From assembly GCA_030533445.1 (NCBI GenBank), contig JARPUW010000025.1:62001-126000 (forward strand): a stretch of 64,000 nucleotides of DNA. Direction: 5' to 3'. A program made the translations under genes and the position numbers. Source of the stretch: Cyprinodon diabolis (lineage: Eukaryota; Chordata; Actinopteri; Cyprinodontiformes; Cyprinodontidae). Under the pieces are notes generated by a model. The model was not told the origin of the DNA. It ran no database searches and was given only the letters and a program-made list of their open reading frames with translations. Shown here piece by piece: positions 51,757 to 62,700 of the stretch (position 1 is its first letter; the number at the start of each line of letters is the position of its first letter).

Positions 51757-52998
51757 TTTCACAGTGAGATAATGCCATTTTGGCCTCTGGAGTTGTAACA
51801 GACAAACCATTAATGATACAGCCATGATCTTTTCTGGCAATCATCTAGAGCTGAAAACTAACAATATAAAGTAGATTTGAGCAGATGTTTATGGTTCCAA
51901 GCTTCAAAACAGAAGTTGAGGCCAAAACGCTCATTTCACAGTGAGATAATGCCATTTTGGCCTCTGGAGTTGTAACAGACAAACCATTAATGATACAGCC
52001 ATGATCTTTTCTAGCAATAATCTAGTGCTGAAAACTAACAATATAAAGTAGATTTGAGCAGATGTTTTTGGTTCCAAGCTTCAAAACAGAAGTTGAGGCC
52101 AAAACGCTCTTTTCACAGTGAGATAATGCCATTTTGGCCTCTGGAGTTGTAACAGACAAACATTAATGATACAGCCATGATCTTTTCTGGCAATCATCTA
52201 GAGCTGAAAACGAACAATATAAAGTAGATTTGAGCAGATGTTTTTGGTTACAAGCTTCAAAACAGAAGGTTGAGGCCAAAACGCTCTTTTCACAGTGAGA
52301 TAATGCCATTTTGGCCTCTGGAGTTGTAACAGACAAACCATTAATGATACAGCCATGATCTTTTCTGGCAATCATCTAGAGCTGAAAACTAACAATATAA
52401 AGTAGATTTGAGCAGATGTTTTTGGTTCCAAGCTTCAAAACAGAAGTTGAGGCCAAAACGCTCTTTTCACAGTGAGATAATGCCATTTTGGCCTCTGGAG
52501 TTGTAACAGACAAACCATTAATGATACAGCCATGATCTTTTCTGGCAATCATCTAGAGCTGAAAACTAACAATATAAAGTAGATTTGAGCAGATGTTTTT
52601 GGTTCCAAGCTTCAAAACAGAAGTTGAGGCCAAAACGCTCATTTCACAGTGAGATAATGCCATTTTGGCCTCTGGAGTTGTAACAGACAAACCATTAATG
52701 ATACAGCCATGATCTTTTCTGGCAATCATCTAGAGCTGAAAACTAACAATATAAAGTAGATTTGAGCAGATGTTTTTGGTTACAAGCTTCAAAACAGAAG
52801 GTTGAGGCCAAAACGCTCTTTTCACAGTGAGATAATGCCATTTTGGCCTCTGGAGTTGTAACAGACAAACCATTAATGATACAGCCATGATCTTTTCTGG
52901 CAATCATCTAGAGCTGAAAACTAACAATATAAAGTAGATTTGAGCAGATGTTTTTGGTTCCAAGCTTCAAAACAGAAGTTGAGGCTAAAAAGCGCTCT
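51757..52998. repeat. Mosaic satellite segment with two indel units
   Basis: It contains a tttatgg unit and a 'ctagcaataatc' unit (near 52012) like those of block B at 35.4-38.6 kb, then 'gacaaacattaatg' near 52157, a 1-bp deletion seen once. Near 52985 a unit reads 'gaggctaaaaagcgctc', with one substitution in the left dyad arm and two extra bases. No gene is present. Confidence 0.85.
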
Positions 52999-54417
52999 TT
53001 TCACAGTGAGATAATGCCATTTTGGCCTCTGGAGTTGTAACAGACAAACCATTAATGATACAGCCATGATCTTTTCTGGCAATCATCTAGAGCTGAAAAC
53101 GAACAATATAACGTAGATTTGAGCAGATGTTTTTGGTTACAAGCTTCAAAACAGAAGGTTGAGGCCAAAACGCTCTTTTCACAGTGAGATAATGCCATTT
53201 TGGCCTCTGGAGTTGTAACAGACAAACCATTAATGATACAGCCATGATCTTTTCTGGCAATCATCTAGAGCTGAAAACTAACAATATAAAGTAGATTTGA
53301 GCAGATGATTTTGCTTCCAAGCTTCAAAACAGAAGTTGAGGCCAAAACGCTCTTTTCACAGTGAGATAATGCCATTTTGGCCTCTGGAGTTGTAACAGAC
53401 AAACCATTAATGATACAGCCATGATCTTTTCTGGCAATCATCTAGAGCTGAAAACTAACAATATAAAGTAGATTTGAGCAGATGTTTTTGGTTCCAAGCT
53501 TCAAAACAGAAGTTGAGGCCAAAACGCTCTTTTCACAGTGAGATAATGCCATTTTGGCCTCTGGAGTTGTAACAGACAAACCATTAATGATACAGCCATG
53601 ATCTTTTCTGGCAATCATCTAGAGCTGAAAACTAACAATATAAAGTAGATTTGAGCAGATGTTTATGGTTCCAAGCTTCAAAACAGAAGTTGAGGCCAAA
53701 ACGCTCATTTTACAGTGAGATAATGCCATTTTGGCCTCTGGAGTTGTAACAGACAAACCATTAATGATACAGCCATGATCTTTTCTGGCAATCATCTAGT
53801 GCTGAAAACTAACAATATAAAGTAGATTTGAGCAGATGTTTTTGGTTCCAAGCTTCAAAACAGAAGTTGAGGCCAAAACGCTCTTTTCACAGTGAGATAA
53901 TGCCATTTTGGCCTCTGGAGTTGTAACAGACAAACCATTAATGATACAGCCATGATCTTTTCTGGCAATCATCTAGAGCTGAAAACTAACAATATAAAGT
54001 AGATTTGAGCAGAAGTTTTTGGTTCCAAGCTTCAAAACAGAAGTTGAGGCCAAAACGCTCTTTTCACAGTGAGATAATGCCATTTTGGCCTCTGGAGTTG
54101 TAACAGACAAACCATTAATGATACAGCCATGATCTTTTCTGGCAATCATCTAGAGCTGAAAACTAAAAATATAAAGTAGATTTGAGAGGATGTTTTTGGT
54201 TCCAAGCTTCAAAACAGAAGGTTGAGGCCAAAACGCTCTTTTCACGGTGAGATACTGCCATTTTGGCCTCTGGAGTTGTAACAGACAAACCATTAATGAT
54301 ACAGCCATGATCTTTTCTGGCAATCATCTAGAGCTGAAAACTAACAATATAAAGTAGATTTGAGCAGATGTTTTTGGTTACAAGCTTCAAAACAGAAGGT
54401 TGAGGCCAAAACGCTCT
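52999..54417. repeat. 8-monomer block, copy 1 (1419 bp)
   Basis: The order is cgaac/ataacg unit (53111), 'gatgattttgcttcc' unit (near 53307), plain ttcc, tttatgg, ctagtg, gaagttttt, ctaaaaat/gagaggatg (54186), and a cacggtgagatactg unit. It repeats at 55305-56721. The five units in between (54418-55304) are not part of the match. Confidence 0.87.
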
Positions 54418-55304
54418 TTTCACGGTGAGATACTGCCATTTTGGCCTCTGGAGTTGTAACAGACAAACCATTAATGATACAGCCATGATCTTTTCTGGCA
54501 ATCATCTAGAGCTGAAAACTAACAATATAAAGTAGATTTGAGCAGATGTTTTTGGTTACAAGCTTCAAAATAGAAGGTTGAGGCCAAAACGCTCTTTTCA
54601 CAGTGAGATAATGCCATTTTGGCCTCTGGAGTTGTAACAGACAAACCATTAATGATACAGCCATGATCTTTTCTGGCAATCATCTAGAGCTGAAAACTAA
54701 CAATATAAAGTAGATTTGAGCAGATGTTTATGGTTCCAAGCTTCAAAACAGAAGTTGAGGCCAAAACGCTCATTTTACAGTGAGATAATGCCATTTTGGC
54801 CTCTGGAGTTGTAACAGACAAACCATTAATGATACAGCCATGATCTTTTCTGGCAATCATCTAGTGCTGAAAACTAACAATATAAAGTAGATTTGAGCAG
54901 ATGTTTTTGGTTACAAGCTTCAAAACAGAAGGTTGAGGCCAAAACGCTCTTTTCACAGTGAGATAGTGCCATTTTGGCCTCTGGAGTTGTAACAGACAAA
55001 CCATTAATGATACAGCCATGATCTTTTCTGGCAATCATCTAGAGCTGAAAACTAACAATATAAAGTAGATTTGAGCAGATGTTTTTGGTTACAAGCTTCA
55101 AAACAGAAGTTGAGGCCAAAACGCTCTTTTCACAGTGAGATAATGCCATTTTGGCCTCTGGAGTTGTAACAGACAAACCATTAATGATACAGCCATGATC
55201 TTTTCTGGCAATCATCTAGAGCTGAAAACTAACAATATAAAGTAGATTTGAGCAGATGTTTTTGGTTCCAAGCTTCAAAACAGAAGTTGAGGCCAAAACG
55301 CTCT
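54418..55304. repeat. Five-monomer spacer between the 8-monomer blocks
   Basis: Satellite units only. They include 'caaaatagaagg' near 54569, a tttatgg/cattttac unit followed by ctagtg/ttac/gaagg with 'agatagtgcc' near 54962, and two plain units. Its length of 887 bp is five units plus two extra bases. Confidence 0.82.
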
Positions 55305-56721
55305 TTTCACAGTGAGATAATGCCATTTTGGCCTCTGGAGTTGTAACAGACAAACCATTAATGATACAGCCATGATCTTTTCTGGCAATCATCTAGAGCT
55401 GAAAACGAACAATATAACGTAGATTTGAGCAGATGTTTTTGGTTACAAGCTTCAAAACAGAAGGTTGAGGCCAAAACGCTCTTTTCACAGTGAGATAATG
55501 CCATTTTGGCCTCTGGAGTTGTAACAGACAAACCATTAATGATACAGCCATGATCTTTTCTGGCAATCATCTAGAGCTGAAAACTAACAATATAAAGTAG
55601 ATTTGAGCAGATGATTTTGCTTCCAAGCTTCAAAACAGAAGTTGAGGCCAAAAAGCTCTTTTCACAGTGAGATAATGCCATTTTGGCCTCTGGAGTTGTA
55701 ACAGACAAACCATTAATGATACAGCCATGATCTTTTCTGGCAATCATCTAGAGCTGAAAACTAACAATATAAAGTAGATTTGAGCAGATGTTTTTGGTTC
55801 CAAGCTTCAAAACAGAAGTTGAGGCCAAAACGCTCTTTTCACTGAGATAATGCCATTTTGGCCTCTGGAGTTGTAACAGACAAACCATTAATGATACAGC
55901 CATGATCTTTTCTGGCAATCATCTAGAGCTGAAAACTAACAATATAAAGTAGATTTGAGCAGATGTTTATGGTTCCAAGCTTCAAAACAGAAGTTGAGGC
56001 CAAAACGCTCATTTTACAGTGAGATAATGCCATTTTGGCCTCTGGAGTTGTAACAGACAAACCATTAATGATACAGCCATGATCTTTTCTGGCAATCATC
56101 TAGTGCTGAAAACTAACAATATAAAGTAGATTTGAGCAGATGTTTTTGGTTCCAAGCTTCAAAACAGAAGTTGAGGCCAAAACGCTCTTTTCACAGTGAG
56201 ATAATGCCATTTTGGCCTCTGGAGTTGTAACAGACAAACCATTAATGATACAGCCATGATCTTTTCTGGCAATCATCTAGAGCTGAAAACTAACAATATA
56301 AAGTAGATTTGAGCAGAAGTTTTTGGTTCCAAGCTTCAAAACAGAAGTTGAGGCCAAAACGCTCTTTTCACAGTGAGATAATGCCATTTTGGCCTCTGGA
56401 GTTGTAACAGACAAACCATTAATGATACAGCCATGATCTTTTCTGGCAATCATCTAGAGCTGAAAACTAAAAATATAAAGTAGATTTGAGAGGATGTTTT
56501 TGGTTACAAGCTTCAAAACAGAAGGTTGAGGCCAAAACGCTCTTTTCACGGTGAGATAATGCCATTTTGGCCTCTGGAGTTGTAACAGACAAACCATTAA
56601 TGATACAGCCATGATCTTTTCTGGCAATCATCTAGAGCTGAAAACTAACAATATAAAGTAGATTTGAGCAGATGTTTTTGGTTACAAGCTTCAAAACAGA
56701 AGGTTGAGGCCAAAACGCTCT
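55305..56721. repeat. 8-monomer block, copy 2 (1417 bp)
   Basis: Markers match copy 1 at offset 2306 up to about 55840 (ataacg at 55417, gattttgc near 55613), then at 2304. The change comes from a 2-bp deletion near 55842 that gives 'ttcactgagat' for 'ttcacagtgagat'. A further difference is 'aagctctttt' near 55652. Confidence 0.87.
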
Positions 56722-59700
56722 TTTCACAGTGAGATAATGCCATTTTGGCCTCTGGAGTTGTAACAGACAAACCATTAATGATACAGCCATGATCTTTTCT
56801 GGCAATCATCTAGAGCTGAAAACTAACAATATAAAGTAGATTTGAGCAGATGTTTTTGGTTCCAAGCTTCAAAACAGAAGTTGAGGCCAAAACGCTCATT
56901 TCACAGTGAGATAATGCCATTTTGGCCTCTGGAGTTGTAACAGACAAACCATTAATGATACAGCCATGATCTTTTCTGGCAATCATTTAGAGCTGAAAAC
57001 TAACAATATAAAGTAGATTTGAGCAGATGTTTTTGGTTACAAGCTTCAAAACAGAAGGTTGAGGCCAAAACGCTCTTTTCACAGTGAGATAATGCCATTT
57101 TGGCCTCTGGAGTTGTAACAGACAAACCATTAATGATACAGCCATGATCTTTTCTGGCAATCATCTAGAGCTGAAAACTAACAATATAAAGTAGATTTGA
57201 GCAGATGTTTATGGTTCCAAGCTTCAAAACAGAAGTTGAGGCCAAAACGCTCATTTCACAGTGAGATAATGCCATTTTGGCCTCTGGAGTTGTAACAGAC
57301 AAACCATTAATGATACAGCCATGATCTTTTCTGGCAATCATCTAGTGCTGAAAACTAACAATATAAAGTAGATTTGAGCAGATGTTTTTGGTTCCAAGCT
57401 TCAAAACAGAAGTTGAGGCCAAAACGCTCTTTTCACAGTGAGATAATGCCATTTTGGCCTCTGGAGTTGTAACAGACAAACCATTAATGATACAGCCATG
57501 ATCTTTTCTGGCAATCATCTAGAGCTGAAAACGAACAATATAAAGTAGATTTGAGCAGATGTTTTTGGTTACAAGCTTCAAAACAGAAGGTTGAGGCCAA
57601 AACGCTCTTTTCACAGTGAGATAATGCCATTTTGGCCTCTGGAGTTGTAACAGACAAACCATTAATGATACAGCCATGATCTTTTCTGGCAATCATCTAG
57701 AGCTGAAAACTAACAATATAAAGTAGATTTGAGCAGATGTTTTTGGTTCCAAGCTTCAAAACAGAAGTTGAGGCCAAAACGCTCTTTTCACAGTGAGATA
57801 ATGCCATTTTGGCCTCTGGAGTTGTAACAGACAAACCATTAATGATACAGCCATGATCTTTTCTGGCAATCATCTAGAGCTGAAAACTAACAATATAAAG
57901 TAGATTTGAGCAGATGTTTTTGGTTCCAAGCTTCAAAACAGAAGTTGAGGCCAAAACGCTCATTTCACAGTGAGATAATGCTATTTTGGCCTCTGGAGTT
58001 GTAACAGACAAACCATTAATGATACAGCCATGATCTTTTCTGGCAATCATCTAGAGCTGAAAACGAACAATATAAAGTAGATTTGAGCAGATGTTTTTGG
58101 TTCCAAGCTTCAAAACAGAAGTTGAGGCCAAAACGCTCTTTTCACAGTGAGATAATGCCATTTTGGCCTCTGGAGTTGTAACAGACAAACCATTAATGAT
58201 ACAGCCATGATCTTTTCTGGCAATCATCTAGAGCTGAAAACTAACAATATAAAGTAGATTTGAGCAGATGTTTATGGTTCCAAGCTTCAAAACAGAAGTT
58301 GAGGCCAAAACGCTCATTTTACAGTGAGATAATGCCATTTTGGCCTCTGGAGTTGTAACAGACAAACCATTAATGATACAGCCATGATCTTTTCTGGCAA
58401 TCATCTAGTGCTGAAAACTAACAATATAAAGTAGATTTGAGCAGAAGTTTTTGGTTCCAAGCTTCAAAACAGAAGTTGAGGCCAAAACGCTCTTCACAGT
58501 GAGATAATGCCATTTTGGCCTCTGGAGTTGTAACAGACAAACCATTAATGATACAGCCATGATCTTTTCTGGCAATCATCTAGAGCTGAAAACTAAAAAT
58601 ATAAAGTAGATTTGAGCAGATGTTTTTGGTTCCAAGCTTCAAAACAGAAGGTTGAGGCCAAAACGCTCTTTTCACGGTGAGATAGTGCCATTTTGGCATC
58701 TGGAGTTGTAACAGACAAACCATTAATGATACAGCCATGATCTTTTCTGGCAATCATCTAGAGCTGAAAACGAACAATATAAAGTAGATTTGAGCAGATG
58801 TTTTTGGTTACAAGCTTCAAAACAGAAGGTTGAGGCCAAAACGCTCTTTTCACAGTGAGATAATGCCATTTTGGCCTCTGGAGTTGTAACAGACAAACCA
58901 TTAATGATACAGCCATGATCTTTTCTGGCAATCATCTAGAGCTGAAAACTAACAATATAAAGTAGATTTGAGCAGATGTTTTTGGTTCCAAGCTTCAAAA
59001 CAGAAGGTTGAGGCCAAAACGCTCTTTTCACAGTGAGATAATGCCATTTTGGCCTCTGGAGTTGTAACAGACAAACCATTAATGATACAGCCATGATCTT
59101 TTCTGGCAATCATCTAGAGCTGAAAACTAACAATATAAAGTAGATTTGAGCAGATGTTTTTGGTTCCAAGCTTCAAAACAGAAGTTGAGGCCAAAACGCT
59201 CTTTTCACAGTGAGATAATGCCATTTTGGCCTCTGGAGTTGTAACAGACAAACCATTAATGATACAGCCATGATCTTTTCTGGCAATCATCTAGAGCTGA
59301 AAACTAACAATATAAAGTAGATTTGAGCAGATGTTTTTGGTTCCAAGCTTTAAAACAGAAGTTGAGGCCAAAACGCTCATTTCACAGTGAGATAATGCCA
59401 TTTTGGCCTCTGGAGTTGTAACAGACAAACCATTAATGATACAGCCATGATCTTTTCTGGCAATCATCTAGAGCTGAAAACGAACAATATAAAGTAGATT
59501 TGAGCAGATGTTTTTGGTTCCAAGCTTCAAAACAGAAGTTGAGGCCAAAACGCTCTTTTCACAGTGAGATAATGCCATTTTGGCCTCTGGAGTTGTAACA
59601 GACAAACCATTAATGATACAGCCATGATCTTTTCTGGCAATCATCTAGAGCTGAAAACTAACAATATAAAGTAGATTTGAGCAGATGTTTTTGGTTCCAA

Positions 59701-62700
59701 GCTTCAAAACAGAAGGTTGAGGCCAAAACGCCCTTTTCACAGTGAGATAATGCCATTTTGGCCTCTGGAGTTGTAACAGACAAACCATTAATGATACAGC
59801 CATGATCTTTTCTGGCAATCATCTAGAGCTGAAAACTAACAATATAAAGTAGATTTGAGCAGATGTTTTTGGTTCCAAGCTTCAAAACAGAAGTTGAGGC
59901 CAAAACGCTCTTTTCACAGTGAGATAATGCCATTTTGGCCTCTGGAGTTGTAACAGACAAACCATTAATGATACAGCCATGATCTTTTCTGGCAATCATC
60001 TAGAGCTGAAAACTAACAATATAAAGTAGATTTGAGCAGATGTTTTTGGTTCCAAGCTTCAAAACAGAAGGTTGAGGCCAAAACGCCCTTTTCACAGTGA
60101 GATAATGCCATTTTGGCCTCTGGAGTTGTAACAGACAAACCATTAATGATACAGCCATGATCTTTTCTGGCAATCATCTAGAGCTGAAAACTAACAATAT
60201 AAAGTAGATTTGAGCAGATGTTTTTGGTTCCAAGCTTCAAAACAGAAGTTGAGGCCAAAACGCTCTTTTCACAGTGAGATAATGCCATTTTGGCCTCTGG
60301 AGTTGTAACAGACAAACCATTAATGATACAGCCATGATCTTTTCTGGCAATCATCTAGAGCTGAAAACTAACAATATAAAGTAGATTTGAGCAGATGTTT
60401 TTGGTTACAAGCTTCAAAACAGAAAGTTGAGGCCAAAACGCTCATTTCACAGTGAGATAATGCCATTTTGGCCTCTGGAGTTGTAACAGACAAACCATTA
60501 ATGATACAGCCATGATCTTTTCTGGCAATCATCTAGTGCTGAAAACTAACAATATAAAGTAGATTTGAGCAGATGTTTTTGGTTCCAAGCTTCAAAACAG
60601 AAGTTGAGGCCAAAACGCTCTTTTCACAGTGAGATAATGCCATTTTGGCCTCTGGAGTTGTAACAGACAAACCATTAATGATACAGCCATGATCTTTTCT
60701 GGCAATCATCTAGAGCTGAAAACGAACAATATAAAGTAGATTTGAGCAGATGTTTTTGGTTACAAGCTTCAAAACAGAAGGTTGAGGCCAAAACACTCTT
60801 TTCACAGTGAGATAATGCCATTTTGGCCTCTGGAGTTGTAACAGACAAACCATTAATGATACAGCCATGATCTTTTCTGGCAATCATCTAGAGCTGAAAA
60901 CTAACAATATAAAGTAGACTTGAGCAGATGTTTTTGGTTCCAAGCTTCAAAACAGAAGTTGAGGCCAAAACGCTCTTTTCACAGTGAGATAATGCCATTT
61001 TGGCCTCTGGAGTTGTAACAGACAAACCATTAATGATACAGCCATGATCTTTTCTGGCAATCATCTAGAGCTGAAAACTAACAATATAAAGTAGATTTGA
61101 GCAGATGTTTTTGGTTCCAAGCTTTAAAACAGAAGTTGAGGCCAAAACGCTCATTTCACAGTGAGATAATGCCATTTTGGCCTCTGGAGTTGTAACAGAC
61201 AAACCATTAATGATACAGCCATGATCTTTTCTGGCAATCATCTAGAGCTGAAAACGAACAATATAAAGTAGATTTGAGCAGATGTTTTTGGTTCCAAGCT
61301 TCAAAACAGAAGTTGAGGCCAAAACGCTCTTTTCACAGTGAGATAATGCCATTTTGGCCTCTGGAGTTGTAACAGACAAACCATTAATGATACAGCCATG
61401 ATCTTTTCTGGCAATCATCTAGAGCTGAAAACTAACAATATAAAGTAGATTTGAGCAGATGTTTTTGGTTCCAAGCTTCAAAACAGAAGGTTGAGGCCAA
61501 AACGCCCTTTTCACAGTGAGATAATGCCATTTTGGCCTCTGGAGTTGTAACAGACAAACCATTAATGATACAGCCATGATCTTTTCTGGCAATCATCTAG
61601 AGCTGAAAGCTAACAATATAAAGTAGATTTGAGCAGATGTTTTTGGTTCCAAGCTTCAAAACAGAAGGTTGAGGCCAAAACGCCCTTTTCACAGTGAGAT
61701 AATGCCATTTTGGCCTCTGGAGTTGTAACAGACAAACCATTAATGATACAGCCATGATCTTTTCTGGCAATCATCTAGAGCTGAAAACTAACAATATAAA
61801 GTAGATTTGAGCAGATGTTTTTGGTTCCAAGCTTCAAAACAGAAGGTTGAGGCCAAAACGCTCTTTTCACAGTGAGATAATGCCATTTTGGCCTCTGGAG
61901 TTGTAACAGACAAACCATTAATGATACAGCCATGATCTTTTCTGGCAATCATCTAGAGCTGAAAACTAACAATATAAAGTAGATTTGAGCAGATGATTTT
62001 GCTTCCAAGCTTCAAAATAGAAGTTGAGGCCAAAACGCTCTTTTCACAGTGAGATAATGCCATTTTGGCCTCTGGAGTTGTAACAGACAAACCATTAATG
62101 ATACAGCCATGATCTTTTCTGGCAATCATCTAGAGCTGAAAACTAACAATATAAAGTAGATTTGAGCAGATGTTTTTGCTTCCAAGCTTCAAAACAGAAG
62201 TTGAGGCCAAAACGCTCTTTTCACAGTGAGATAATTCCATTTTGGCCTCTGGAGTTGTAACAGACAAACCATTAATGATACAGCCATGATCTTTTCTGGC
62301 AATCATCTAGAGCTGAAAACTAACAATATAAAGTAGATTTGAGCAGATGTTTATGGTTCCAAGCTTCAAAACAGAAGTTGAGGCCAAAACGCTCATTTTA
62401 CAGTGAGATAATGCCATTTTGGCCTCTGGAGTTGTAACAGACAAACCATTAATGATACAGCCATGATCTTTTCTGGCAATCATCTAGTGCTGAAAACTAA
62501 CAATATAAAGTAGATTTGAGCAGATGTTTTTGGTTCCAAGCTTCAAAACAGAAGTTGAGGCCAAAACGCTCTTTTCACAGTGAGATAATGCCATTTTGGC
62601 CTCTGGAGTTGTAACAGACAAACCATTAATGATACAGCCATGATCTTTTCTGGCAATCATCTAGAGCTGAAAACTAACAATATAAAGTAGATTTGAGCAG

